Assembly (NCBI GenBank): GCA_964016885.1
Contig: OZ024742.1
Location: forward strand, 3,432,275 to 3,496,274
Source of the DNA: Eledone cirrhosa
Taxonomy: Eukaryota > Mollusca > Cephalopoda > Octopoda > Eledonidae
Direction: 5' to 3'
DNA length: 64,000 nucleotides
The position numbers and the translations under genes were made by a program. Under the pieces are notes generated by a model. The model did not search any database. It saw only the letters and a program-made list of their open reading frames with translations, and was not told the DNA's origin. Below, one piece after another: positions 45,330 to 57,841 of the stretch; the first letter of the stretch is position 1, and every line of letters begins with the position of its first letter.

Positions 45330-46735
45330 ATTTTGTTACTCTCTCTCAAAATTATACTCTCTCTCACTAAAACATTATAACTTTCTCTCCCTCTCTATAT
45401 ACCACTACATTTCTCACTCATTCTCACTCTTTTAATTTCCCCTCTTTCATTAAAACAACAATCTCTCTGCCTCTCTCTCTATCCTAATACATATCCCTCC
45501 CTATCTCTCACTAGACCACCAAATTCATTCCTCCTCTCTATCTCATTACATACCTCACTTTCACTAACAATCCCCCCCTCACTAAGTCAACCAAATCTCT
45601 GCGCCCTCACTCTATGCCACTACATACCTCACTCTCAATCCCGCCTCTCTCACTAGAACACTAATCTATCTCCCCCTCTCTATTCCCCATTAAATACCTC
45701 ACTCTCGCTCACAATTCTTCCTCTTTCACTAGACCACCAAATTCTCTCCCCCTCTTTATATTCCACTACATACCTCACTCCCTTTTACTCTCTTAACTGC
45801 TCCTCTCTCACTAGGCTAATAATCTATCACTCCTTCTCTATATTCCACTACATACCGCAATCACTCTCTCAGTGCCCCCTCTCTCACTAGACCACCAAAT
45901 TCTCTCCCACCTTTCTCTATTCCACCATATAACTCATTCTTTCACTCTCTTAATTCCCTCTCTCCTACTAAAGCAAAAAATTCTCTCACGCTCTCTATAT
46001 TCCACTACATACCTCACTCACTAACACAATTCCCCCCCCCCTCTTACTAGACCACCACATTATTTCTCTCTCACTCTATACAACTACATACGTCACTCTC
46101 TCACATTAGACCAACAATCAATCTCCCCCTCTTTATATGCTACTACATACTTCACACTCTCTAACATCCCCTCTCTCACTAGATCACTAACCTATCTCAT
46201 CCTCTCTATAACCCAATACATACGTCACTCTCTCTCTCTCACAACTCCCCCTCTCTTAGTAGACCGCCAAATGCTATCCCCTCTTTATATTCCACTACAT
46301 ACCTAACTCCCTTTCACTCTCTTAACTGCTCCTCTCTCACTAGGCTAATAAACTCTCACCCCTCTCTATATCCCACTACATACTTCATTCTCTCTCAGAA
46401 TTCCCCCTCTCACTAAGCCAACAAATTCTCTCCCCCTCTTTATATTCCACTGTATACCGCATCCTCTCTCCCTCTCTTTATTCCCCCTCTCTCACTAGAC
46501 CAACAAATTCTCTCCCCCTCTCTATATCCCACTATATGCCTCACTCTCTCCCTCACGATTCCCCCTCTCTCACTAAGCCAACAAACTCTTTCCCTCTCTA
46601 AACCACTAAATATTTCATTCTCTTACAATTATCTCTCTCTCACTAGATCCCCACTTAATCTCCCCCTCTCTATATCCTAATACATACCTCACTCTCTCTA
46701 AATTCCCCCTCTCTCACTAAACCAACATAGACGTG
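45330..46735. repeat. CT-rich minisatellite, period about 75 bp, about 17 copies
   Basis: The recurring core CACTACATACCTCACTCTCT occurs about every 58-83 bp. It alternates with CCCCCTCTCTCACTAGACCA and CAAATTCTCTCCCCCTCT. Copies are degenerate in length and sequence. The strand asymmetry (pyrimidine-rich on plus) persists over 1.4 kb. No gene. It ends at the 5' end of a Tx1 LINE. Confidence 0.85.
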
Positions 46736-46922
46736 TATTACTTCGCTCCGGATTTTTACGGATTATTGTTAAAAAAAATGTGAGTTCATTGTTCAATTTA
46801 TTAACATTGTTTAGCTTAACCCCTTGCCTGGGCCTTCAGACGTTGAGTCAACTAATTTTCGCCCCTTTCTGGGGCGAAATTTTAATTTTCATCTCAAAAC
46901 TGTGTAGACTTGGTAGTCAACA

Positions 46923-48715
46923 ATGGATGCCATTTCAACATCGCACACTGTCGTGAGTACCACGTTCACTAAGAAAAGTGGTGGAGGGAAGCTAGGAGTA
47001 CAAAGCTTGCAGCCTTCCCCCCACGCATTATCGGAAAACGTTGAAAATATTGAAACCACGGAACCAAACCCGGTAAATAATACCAGCACCAACAACAAGA
47101 ATAATGACAATAACACCACAACCAACAACTGCAACAATAACAACACCAAGGAAAACATGAACAATATCACCAACAGTGACAGCAACAAAAAAGACAACAA
47201 CACCTAAACGACGTTCGCACAGACTGTAAAAAAAAACGAACTATACACGCCAATTGACATAACAAATGCTAAACAACTACTACAAGACGCAAAACAATTC
47301 GTGACTTTTGGCGAAAACGGTGCTTTTAGTATTACGTAGAGAGGCTGTCCTGAAAACTGTGGTTTTCAGGACAATATAGAACGAAACAAGAAAACCAGCT
47401 CAATTATCACAAAATGAAATTGATGGTTCGAAAAGATGCAATGAAGGACATAACCTTCATCCAAAAAGGAAAACTGTTTGGTAGCATTTAGGTGCTAATG
47501 AATAACCAGCCAACAGCACAAAAATACTCTGTATCACCCATTGTGTCCCCCCCCCGCTTCACCTATTCCCCCACATACAGGGGAAAAAGAACACAAAGAA
47601 TAAAAATAATGAGTATCACACCAAATGTAAATATTTGGTGGATACTATGTGGATTCATTAACTTTGATGAAGACAGGATAATTTCAGTAGGAAAGTCCTC
47701 CGGAGGTGTATTTGGTGGGACCAGCGTAGAAGTTCTGGTGCAAATGAGCACAGAACGAATAGCGAATATCCCACAATGCGTGCCTCTGGACGGGCTAACT
47801 TATATAAACATTTCAGTGGAGGGAAGGCGGCCGTCATGTTACCACTGCTTAAGCAGGGGTCATCTGAGGGCTGCCTGTCCTCAATTAACGAGTAAAAAAA
47901 AAAGGCTCTTTTGCCAACCCCGAACACAACAACACAACGACCACCACCACCACAACAACAACAACAACAACAACAACAACCACAACAACACGGAAAAATA
48001 ACAACACAAGACACTGTTCCACCCAACCCCTCCCCACCTAAAACAAATACAAAAGCAACCACAACAAAACCGCAAAATATACCCCTCCCCAACAACACGG
48101 AATCGGACTCCGTATCAACGTCACCCATTGACGACGAGGGAGAAAACTTTCAACAGGAGAAAAGGAAAAAAAAAGGCACCACATTAACAAAAATGCAACA
48201 AACACACAACCACCAGCACAAACAGGACAAACATCACAACCCCCCCCCCCCCCGAAAACATAACACATACTACAAAACCCAAACACGCACAAGAACAACA
48301 AACAAAAACAAAAACAAACACAACACAACAAAAACTCTATACATACATTAACAAGAACAATAAAACTTTGATGAAAGCAATAGACAATAACCCTTCGGTG
48401 GAAACCGAAGGGATCACTTTCACCTACGCAGCGGACAAACCGCACCTAATGATGATTAGGGTCCCAACGGAAACCTATGTAACTCTGAAAAAGAACCATC
48501 CAATGCATGTGGGGACCACCTGCACCAAACCACTTAACAGCGTCCTATTGAGATGTTTCCCCACCCTCACACCAGATACCAGCACCCCACCAAACACCCC
48601 AATCCCACCACACACTGATGTCCTCACCCCACCACAAACCACCACCCCACCAAACAACCCCTCCAACACCCCCATGGAAATTGTGCAGCCTGGTCCCCAG
48701 GAGACGAAGAGGTAA
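46923..48715 (+). pseudogene. Tx1 ORF1 with CCHC zinc knuckle, broken
   Basis: Starts at an ATG (MDAISTSHTVVSTTFTK). An Asn/Thr-rich region follows, then in another frame YRGKRTQRIKIMSITPNVNI, SVEVLVQMSTERIANIP, and the zinc knuckle RRPSCYHCLSRGHLRAAC (C-x2-C-x4-H-x4-C). A low-complexity Gln/Asn/Pro linker follows, then the conserved C-terminal block with YVTLKKNHPMHVGTTCTKP. At least three frame changes (47,210-47,490, near 47,920, near 48,355) and stops break it. Expected role: binding of element RNA. Confidence 0.8.
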
Positions 48716-48756
48716 GTAATTTCCTTTCTTCTTCCTTTTAACTCTTCAGCACCAAC

Positions 48757-51700
48757 ATGGCCAATATAAGAGTTGGATGTGTGAATGCACGCGGCCTGGG
48801 GATGTCCTGGAAACAGGGGAAAATCTTAAATGACCTCAGGTCGCACAGAGTGGATGTAATGGTTATTTGCGAGTCCAGGATCAGCAGCGAGCGCCAACTG
48901 GCCCCCATCTTCGACGACTTTGAGATCTACGCATCTCTCTGTCAGCCGAGGGGTGGGGGTGGGGTTGTCGTTCTGCTGCGAAAATACCTGCGTATTGCCA
49001 CACAGAAGATACACCTGTACCCGGAGGGTCGACTGGTGGTTTTAGACGTCGGCAGTAGTGAAGGTGGAGCTTTCAGGCTGGTGGCAGCGTATGCCCCATC
49101 TGGGACACCGCGACCGGACTTCTTCCGACGCCTTGAGAATTTCCTGAGAACGTCTTGCTCCTTGCTTTTAGTGGGGGACTGGAATGGTATCCTGGATGCA
49201 CGTTGGGACTATGTAGGGGCATGTCCCGATAGAGGGGGGTGTAACAGCCTCAAACGATTAATCGGCCGATTTGATCTGGCCGATAGATATCGACTAGATT
49301 TTCCGACTGTGCCACTGTGGACGTGTACTAATCGTAGCGGAACATCTAGGTCGTACCTAGATAGGTTCCTAGTTAGAAATAAGGATAGAGACATATTAAG
49401 CTGTCCACGAATGTTCATGGTTGACTATTCGGATCACAAGTTGCTGACTGGAGTGGTCAACCTCGATAGAACTCATAGACAGGGACCCGGTTACTGGAAG
49501 CTAAACTTGTCTTTACCGACAAACAAAGCTTACAGTAAGCGGATTAGCACACTAGTTAAGCAGCGGTTGACGGGGGCAATTGTCAACAGCAGGTGGTGGG
49601 GCTCTCTCAAGAGAGAAATTAGAATAGAATCGATAGGTTTTAGTCAGAAATTAGCATCAGATAGGAATAGAACTGAAAGTGAATTAATAGATAGAGTAGA
49701 AGAGGTGATTAGGAGTGGCTACGTGGCCGGCGTGCTGGCGTCAAGAACTGCCCTAGACCAGTTCTTTGATGCGAAGCACGAGGGCTGCGTTGTCAGGAGT
49801 AAAATACGTGTTCTGGGTAACGAGGGAGCCAAAGCTGTTAGCTGGGCCCGATTGACAGAGGAAAAAAGTGGAAACAAGCCCACAATTCGGTCTTTGAAGG
49901 ACCAGGATGAACGCGTGATCCTTGAACCTGAGCGGATAAGCGCGGCCTTTCAACGGCGCTTTGCACGACTGTTCGGGAGGGGCGGCGGGCCGGGTGGGGC
50001 CATGTATTTCGGTCCATACCTAGACGGTTTGGCGCGGCCTCGGACGGGGAGGCGAAGTCCTGTGAGAGACCGATTTCAGCCGCTGAAATAGGGGAAGCGC
50101 TGAGCCAATGCAGCAAACGCGAATCTCCGTGTCTCGATGGTCTACCATACGAACTTTATGTAGCGATGCCGGGCTTGTTCTCCGGTCTCCTCGAGGCGGT
50201 CTACTGCAACTGGCAACAGAACGGGAGAATTCCCAGTTCTGTGACCAAGGGCGTAGTCACGCTGGTGAGGAAGGATGAGAACAAGGGGGATGACATAGAT
50301 AACTTCAGGCCCATAACTCTGCTAAACACAGAGTTAAAGATTTTGGCCAAGGTGTTAGCGAAGAGGTTGGCGCTTGTCGTCGGGAACCTGGTGGGAGATG
50401 CGCATACATGCGCAATCCCGTCCAGGTCTATACACGAAAACCTCCACCTCATGCGATACATTGTAGAGAGTGTAGGGAACGAACCCGGCTTTGGTGGGGC
50501 CCTGATCAACTTGGATCAATCTAAGGCGTTCGATAGGGTCGACCATCGATACCTGGATGCGGTGCTCGCGGCGGCAGGCTTCGGACCCGTTTTCAGGGGC
50601 TGGATTGCTGCAATGCACAGCAGCAACACCTGCTCGAGCGTCAAGGTGAACGGCTATCTCTCGAAGCCGTTCCAAATCACGCGATCCATCCGACAGGGAT
50701 GCCCCCTCTCCTCCCTTCTGTATGTGCTGGCTCTTGAGCCACTACTGCGGAAGCTGGAGCTGTTGCAGGGCATCCCCTTGGAACCGGGATTGCGGAAAGC
50801 GGTGTCGGCCTGCGCCGATGACGTGACAGTAATGGTTTCGTGCGCCTCTGAAATCGGGCAGACCGGCACCTTACTGGAGGAATATGAAAGGTTCACAGGA
50901 GCTAAGCTGAACCGGGACAAGTCCGTCGGTTTGCAACTTGGGACGTGGAGGGGCAAACCGATGCCCTCCGACGACATCGTCGGTAGCTGGACGGAGGGAC
51001 CGGTGAAGCTGCTCGGGGTCTGGTTCGGACCGGACCTCCAGGTGGAGAAAAACTGGGACGAGGTAACGGGCAAGGTGTTTGCACTCGCCCAGAAGTGGGC
51101 CCAGTGCAAACTATCCCTGAAAGGTCGAGCGGAGGTGGCGAACGCTTATATAGCGTCTGTCATCTACTACCGCTTGACCGCCGTGCCTTGCCCAGAGAAA
51201 ACACTCGTCAAAATGGAGCGCGCGCTCTTCCGATTTTTTTGGAAGAAGCGGGCTCATTTGGTGAGAAGATCCATCTGCTGTCAACACCCTTCGAACGGAG
51301 GGCTGGGGATGCCGTGGCTGACGATGCGTAGACACGCATTAAGGCTACGGTACCTCCAGGTATTCCTCACCGGTCAGCCGGTGTGGGCCCTGTTTGTGGA
51401 GACTCAACCTCAACATTCTATAGAGGGTTGGTGCGAAGTAAGTGTGACGACGCTCTCGGAGAGGCTCTGGGCATGGAGGAAGATGAGCTAGCCAGTCTGT
51501 TCGGTAGGACGTTTGGCCCGGGACCGATGGACAACTTCCAAAAGTCCCTGGCTTGGCAATGTTACCGGGGAGCTCTACCCGTTCGGGACAAGCTCTATAG
51601 ACACGGGCGCCCGGGTAGGGATCCTCGAAGAAGATCTGTCCGAGATGCGTGCGTGACGAGGAAACCGTCGCACACGCATTCGTACACTGCCCGGGCGTTG

Positions 51701-51980
51701 CTGACCTGTGGGGCTATGTGGAACGACTACTGTCGCGGGTGGGACCAATCCGGTTGACCACCGAGAACATTGTCACGATCAAACAGCCTCCCCCTTTCAA
51801 AAACGAAGGAGAGGCGGTTTTCCTCTGTGTGATAGCTATGGCGAAAGAGATTGTATGGTGGACAAGGTTGAAAGGGTTGAGGTCAGACACCTTTCTCTCC
51901 GGCCAACAACTGGTCCTTTTTTTCAAGTACCACTTTAGAAGAAGGATCAGAATGGAGAGAGAGGTGCTCTACCTCTTTAT
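48757..51980 (+). pseudogene. Tx1 ORF2: APE endonuclease and RT, broken
   Basis: Open from the ATG at 48,757 to 50,091. The endonuclease shows CESRIS, LLLVGDWNGILDARWD, SYLDRFLVR and YSDHKLL. A frameshift near 50,040 leads into 50,166-51,491 with NFRPITLLNTELKILAKVLA, LINLDQSKAFDRVDHRYLD, SIRQGCPLSSLLYVL, SACADDVTVMV (YADD changed to CADD) and LLGVWFGPDLQ. Near 51,400 about 130 bp is missing compared with the copy at 56.8 kb. Then FYRGLVRSKCDD and, in a last frame, DEETVAHAFVHC with WWTRLKGLRSDTFLSG. The first Cys pair of the zinc motif is altered. The EN catalytic residues look intact. Confidence 0.88.
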
Positions 51981-52012
51981 TTATTTTGAATCTATCTATC
52001 TATTTATCTATC

Positions 52013-52028
52013 TATCTATATACTACTA
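52013..52028 (+). repeat. Target-site duplication, left copy
   Basis: TATCTATATACTACTA, identical over 16 bp to 57,826-57,841. It brackets the fifth Tx1 copy. Confidence 0.78.
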
Positions 52029-52263
52029 CTTAATCTAGCTGTCGTCTGTTCTACAGTGTGGATGTAATTCACTTCGCGCAGAAGTTTTGTTCAAATTTAT
52101 TGCGGAAATTTTGTGAGTTCAAATTTAATTTTGATACTATTGTGTAGCTTGACCCCCCGTCTGAACTGTCAGGCGGTGGGTCAGCTCATCTTTACCCCTC
52201 CTAGAGGTGAAAAACCTGTTTTAAAAAATTTTGTGGCAAAAAAATTTCAATCGTCTGACAGAA

Positions 52264-54166
52264 ATGTTAAACGAAGCGAACGAAAATAGTGGTGGGGGGA
52301 CAGCGGTAAGAGTTGTAAGCTCGCACGCTTTAGTCCCCCCTTCCTTCCCAACTAACGTCATAGAGAAGGAAGGAAAAATTAAAATAAAAACAGACGAATC
52401 TGCGGAGAAAAATGACGAAAACACAAATCTGGACATGGATTCCAACAACGAAAAAAAAAAATTTGAAAAATTGCATGACAATACTAATACCACAAACAAA
52501 GACACAACAAACACAAAAATAACATTTGAAAATAACACCATAACAGAAAGCAAAGCAGACGACAGAGTCAAGATTTCATTTGCACAAACAACAAAGAAAT
52601 CTTTGACATATATACCCGAAAATATTTCAGATGTGGCACGAAGAATCACAGACGCCAAACAATACATAAGTGAAGGAGAGAATGGTATTTTATCGGTAAA
52701 AATGCCTCAAGAATTCACCAAAGACATTGAAAGTCGAACGGTCGTGTTCGGCACCATCAATAACACTTCAAAAAAAACCTGAACAGCCTTCTCAAGCAGA
52801 TATCAAAACAGTACTCACAGAAGTACTTAATGAAACCACTTTCATAAGAAAAGACAGACTGTATGGAAGCCTAGCAATTATCATGAAGAACGAATCGGCG
52901 GCAAAAAAATGTGCTTTGTCACAGATTCGTTCGAAACATTTTACCTTTTATCCATCTTATATGGGTAAAAGAACTCAACGCATATGGCTGGATGCAATGA
53001 TGCCAGATGTGGACTACTGCTGGCTCATAGCTGGCTTCATCGATCCAGTGAATGACAACGTGATTTCCATTGGGAAAACCACAGGCAATGCGTTCAGTGG
53101 AACAGGTATAGAGCTGGTAGTGCAAATGAAGCCTGAACGCATCGCCCAAATACCCGACAGAATCCTATTAGAGGGCCACGGGTATATAAACATTAGCGTG
53201 GAAGGGAGAAGGCCATCCTGTCATATCTGTGCAGGCAGATTGCACCTGAAGGCCGCTTGTCCCCAACTCAACAAAAAGAAAACCCTGCTACCAACACCAG
53301 CTCCACCACCACCACCACAACAGATAAACAAACAACAAAACTCAGTCCCACCCAACCCGTCCCTCAGTAAAACTACACCACCACCACAACACAAACAGTC
53401 ACAACACATTACCCCAAAACAAAATACAGGCCCACCCAACCCCTCACTCAATAAAACAACACAACCACCGCAGACACAACACACAACACAGTCTAACATA
53501 GTGACATCCATCTCCCCCACAAAGAAAACCAACACGGAAACATTACCAGCAAACGTACCTCTTCGCTCCAACACTGAAGATAACCCAACGAATTCGGAGG
53601 AAGAAACGGAGTCCTTCAGACAGATTAAAAGGAAAAAAAGAAAACATGTGCAAAACACACAAGGCCAAACAACCCCCATCCAAATGTCAACACAATCCAA
53701 CAAAACAGAAAACACCCCTCTAGCAACAAACAAAACCAAACCTGCTCCTCCCCTCTTCGAAACACTCACACCATCCGAAAAAAAGACATTACACTATACT
53801 TACATCAACAGAAACAATAATAAATTAAATGAACTCATAAACAATAATCCTTCGGTACAAACCGAAGGTGTAAACTTTGTTTCTTCAGAAAACTACCCAC
53901 ATTTAAAATTAATAAAGGTCCCAATGAACCTCTACCAAAAACTAAAAAAGAATTTTAAGGAAGACGTAGGACCACCCTCTGTCAAACCCATAAACCGCGT
54001 CCTACTAAAAAGCTTTCCCCCTCCCCTTCCCCTCCCCAACACAACTCCAAACACCCCAACCCCACCACACACTGACGACCCCACACCACCAAAAGACACC
54101 CCTTCACCCAACACCCCCGACCCCATGGAAGTCGTGCGACCCGAACCCCGGGAAGCGGAAAGGTAG
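52264..54166 (+). pseudogene. Tx1 ORF1 with CCHC zinc knuckle, one frameshift
   Basis: The ATG at 52,264 is chosen because the upstream in-frame codons lack an ATG. Frame 1 runs to about 52,770, where an A8 run shifts the frame, and frame 2 continues to 54,166. Order: Ser/Gly-rich start, Asn/Lys-rich charged region, SFAQTTKKSLTYIPENISDV, then DRLYGSLAIIMKNESAAKKC, YPSYMGKRTQRIWL and GIELVVQMKPERIAQIP. The zinc knuckle is RRPSCHICAGRLHLKAACPQ (C-x2-C-x4-H-x4-C). A Pro/Gln/Asn-rich linker follows, then DVGPPSVKPINRVLLKSFPP. About 630 residues if read through. Expected role: RNA binding and RNP formation. It ends 33 bp before ORF2. Confidence 0.85.
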
Positions 54167-54199
54167 GTCTCTACACTCTCCTTTGGCTCTGCCGCCCAC

Positions 54200-57100
54200 A
54201 TGGATGTGTTAAGAGTAGGATGTTTGAATGCACGTGGCCTGGGCTCAACTTGGAAGCAAGCAAAGCTTCTAAATGACCTCAGGTCATGTGGTATAAATGT
54301 AATGGTTATCTGTGAGACTCGAATCAGCGTCGTGCGGCAGCTGGCCCCTACCTTCGATGACTTTGAGGTGCATGCATCTCTCTGTCAACCTGGAGGTGGG
54401 GGTGGGGTTGTCGTACTGCTGCAAAAACACCTGGGTCTTGCCGTACAGGTTGTGCACTCGGACCCGGAGGGTCGTTTGTTGGTGCTAGACGTTGGCAGTA
54501 GTGAAGATGCGGCCTTGAGACTGGTCGCCGTCTACTCCCCTTTCGGAGCTGAACGGCCCGACTTCTTCCAGCGTTTGGAGACTTTTCTGGGAACGTCGCA
54601 TTCCCAGCTTCTAGCAGGGGATTGGAATGACATCCTAGATGCACGTTGGGACTATGCAGGAGCATGTCCTAATAGAGGGGGGTGTAACAGCCTCAAGGGG
54701 TTACTCGACCGTTTTAACTTCGTCGATAGATATCGACTAGATTTTCCAACTGTGTCTACCTGGACTTGGAGAAACCACAGTGGTCAATCTAGATCGTACT
54801 TAGATAGATTCTTAGTTAGAAGTAAGGATAGGGACATATTAAGCTGTCCAGAAATGCGCACGGTTGGCTACACGGATCACAAATTAGTGACCTGAGTAGT
54901 CAATCTCGAGAAAACACATAAACAGGGTCCCGGTTACTGGAAACTTAATTTGTCTTTACCGGCAAAAGAGACTTACAGAAACCGGATTAGCAGATTAGTT
55001 AAGGAGAGGTTGACGGGTGCAATCGTCAACAACCGATGGTGGGCATCTCTCAAAAGAGAGATTAGAACAGAATCAATAAGTTATAGCAAGATGTTAGCTG
55101 CCGATAGGAATAGAAACGAGAAAGAATTAACAGGTAAATTAGAAGAGGCAATCAAGAACGAAGATGTGGCCAGAGTGCTGGCATCGAGGACGGCCTTCGA
55201 AGTCATTCGAAGTAAAATACGTGCTCTAGGTAATGAGGGGGCCAAAGCCGTTGGCTGGGCCCGCGTGACAGAAGCTAAGAGTGGAAATCGATCCACCATC
55301 CGGTCGTTGCAAGACGAAGATGGACGGGTGATCCGGGAGTCTAAGCAGATGTGCGAGGCCTTTCAAAGGCACTTTGCCCGATTGTTCGGGGGAGGCGAGG
55401 GTCCGGGCGGGGGCGTGTATTTCGGTCCATACCTTGACGGCCTGCCGCGTCTCTCGAGCGAAGAGGCAGAGTCCTGCGAGGGACCAATCTCGGCTGATGA
55501 GATCGGAGATGCTCTGAGCCAATGCAGCAGACGCAAATCTCCAGGTCTCGATGGTATACCTTACGAACTTTATTTAGCAATGCCGGTCTTCTTCTCCGAA
55601 CTCCTCGAAGCGGTCTACTGCAATTGGCAGCAGAACGGGAGAATTCCTTGTTCTGTAGCCAAGGGCGTAGTCACGCTGGTGAGGAAGGACGAGAACAAGG
55701 GAGATAGTATAAATAATTTTCGGCCCATAACCCTGCTAAACACAGAGTTAAAGATTTTGGCCAAGGTGTTAGCAAAGAGGTTGGCGCTTGTCGTGGGTGG
55801 CCTGGTGGGAGATGTGCAGACATGTGCTATCCCATCTAGGTCCATTCACGATAACCTCCACCTCATGCGATACATCATAGAGAGGGTTGGCAACAAATCC
55901 GGCTTCGGTGGGGCCCTGATCAACTTGGATCAGTCTAAGGCCTTCGATATGGTCGACCATGGTTACCTGGATGCGGTGCTAGCGGCGGCTGGGTCCGGTC
56001 CTGTTTTCAGAGGCTGGATCACTGCCTTACATAGCAACCACATCTGTTCTAGGATCAAGGTGAACGGCTACCTTTCGAAGCCGTTCGAAATCACATGATC
56101 CATTCGACAGGGGGTGCCCTCTGTCCTCCCTTCTGTACGTATTGACTCTCGAGCCTTTACTGAGGAAGTTGGAGTTGTTGCAGGGTATCCCCCTGGAACC
56201 AGGATTGAGCAAAGCGGTGTCGGCCTACGCCGATGACGTAACAGTAATGGTATCGACCGACTCGGAGATCGAGGCGATCGGTACCTTACTGGAGGATTAC
56301 GAAAGGTTGTCAGGAGCGAAACTGAACCGGGAAAAATCCATCGGGCTGCAACTCGGAACGTGGAGAGGCAGACCGATGCCTCCCGACGGTGTCGTCGGAC
56401 ACTGGACGGAGGGCCCGGTAAAGTTGCTTGGGGTCTGGTTTGGACCGGACCTCCAGGTGGAAAAGAACTGGAACGAGGTTACGAACAAGGTGTTTGCACT
56501 AACCCAGAAGTGGGCCAAGTGTAAGCTGTTCCTAAAAGGGCGGGCGGAGGTGGCGAACATTTACATAGCGTCCGTCACTTACTACCGCCTGACTGTCGTG
56601 CCTTGCCCTAAGGAAACACTCACGACCATGGAACGCATGCTCTTCCAATTTCTTTGGAAGAAGCGCCCTCCTATGGTGAGAAGGTCCATCTGCTGTGAAC
56701 AACCTTCGAAAGGAGGGCTGGGGATGCCGTGGTTGATGATGCGTAGGCACGCATTAAGGCTACGGCACCTACAGGTATTCCTCACTGGTCAACCGGTGTG
56801 GGCTCCGTTCGTGAAACGAGCCTTTCCGAGACTCGTCTCGCTCACCGAGCTGCAGTCCTGGGGCAAGCAATGATCCGGAAAACTGGGAGACTGGCACACT
56901 GAGTGTGCTCAGGCGCTCAGGGCTCTCTGGCAAGCGGGCCAGGCCGTCGGTGGAGAATCCACCTCATCATTCTATAGAGGGTTTGTGGCTAGCAGGTGCG
57001 ATGACACCCTTGGAGAGTCGCTGGACATGGAAGAGAACGAACTGGCCAGCCTGTTCGGTAGGACTTTCGGCCCGGGACCAATGGACAACTTCCAGAAGTC

Positions 57101-57608
57101 ACTAGCCTGGCAGTGCTACCGGGGGTCTCTACCCGTTCGAGAGAGGCTCTACAGACACGGGCGCCCGGGCAGGGATCCCTCAAAAAAGATTTGCCCTAGA
57201 TGCGTGCGTCACGAAGAAACCGTTGTGCACGCATTGGTGCAATGTCCAGGCGTGGCTGATCTGTGGGGCTACGCCGAACGACTGCTGTCGCGGGTGGCGC
57301 CGATTCAATTGACCGCCGAGTCCGTGATGACAATCAAACCGCTTCCCCTCTTCACAAAGGAAGCAAAGGCGGTTTTTCTGTGCGTAATAGCCATGCTGAA
57401 AGAGGTTGTTTGGTGGACACGATTGAAAGGTCTGAGGTCAGGCAACTTCCTCTCTGGCCATAGTCTGGTCTACTTCTTCCGATATCACTTCGGAAGAAGG
57501 ATAAGAATGGAGAGAGAGGTCCTTGGCCACAGGCAGTTTTATGAAAGGTGGGTGATAGTGGCGAGAATGGCTCGTGTAAATGGGCCTTCTCTGTATACCA
57601 TCCTGTAG
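54200..57608 (+). pseudogene. Tx1 ORF2: APE endonuclease, RT, CCHC; few lesions
   Basis: The ATG is at 54,200. Endonuclease: CETRIS, LLAGDWNDILDARWD (consensus GDWNGILDARWD), SYLDRFLVR, YTDHKLVT. RT: RKSPGLDGIPYELYLAM, NFRPITLLNTELKILAKVLA, motif A LINLDQSKAFDMVDHGYLD, motif C SAYADDVTVMV, LLGVWFGPDLQ. C-terminal zinc motif CPRCVRHEETVVHALVQC near 57,195, and the terminal ARMARVNGPSLYTIL. Lesions: TGA at 54,893, TGA at 56,096 where relatives have Arg, a frameshift around 56,115 in the RQGC motif, and TGA at 56,871. About 10 codons are also lost near 55,198. RT catalytic Asp residues remain. It performs target-primed reverse transcription in the Tx1 clade. Confidence 0.92.
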
Positions 57609-57825
57609 GTAAAGAAGTAAAGGAGAGGGGAACACCTTCTCCATGTGCTCCCCGGGCAAAGGATTGCACACTTTTTCGGAGGTGTGTGCAACCCCCATCA
57701 CGTCCCCTCCGTTTTGAGGTTATTTTCGATTATTTTCATTTTATACCCTTTTTACTCGATTGTATGTAAACTCCCCCTTTGTATTTATCCCTGCTTTTTA
57801 TGCCTTTATGGTAAATAAAGAAATA
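57609..57825 (+). other. 3' UTR of the fifth Tx1 copy
   Basis: About 215 bp with a potential polyadenylation motif AATAAA near 57,814, just before the duplicated target site. Confidence 0.7.
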
Positions 57826-57841
57826 TATCTATATACTACTA
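57826..57841 (+). repeat. Target-site duplication, right copy
   Basis: TATCTATATACTACTA, identical to 52,013-52,028. The flank that follows (AAACTGTGATTTTGTGCTTG then TCTGT) resembles the start of a Helentron-like element. Confidence 0.78.

Larger units (their letters stand above)
46735..52012 (+). mobile_element. Tx1-type LINE, fourth copy, near full length
   Basis: 5' UTR 46,735-46,922 with a stem CGCCCCTTTCTGGGGCG. ORF1 46,923-48,715 and ORF2 48,757-51,980. The element lacks the last 26 or so ORF2 codons and the 3' UTR that the neighbour at 52,029 retains. It instead passes into a (TATC)n-like stretch at 51,985-52,020. The next Tx1 copy follows head-to-tail. Confidence 0.85.
52029..57825 (+). 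mobile_element. Tx1-type LINE, fifth copy, full length with TSD
   Basis: 5' UTR 52,029-52,263, ORF1 52,264-54,166, ORF2 54,200-57,608, 3' UTR to 57,825 ending AATAAAG. The 16-bp duplication at both ends marks a complete target-primed insertion. It is the most complete LINE in the window. Few lesions: one frameshift in ORF1; three in-frame TGA codons, one frameshift and a 10-codon loss in ORF2. Confidence 0.9.
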
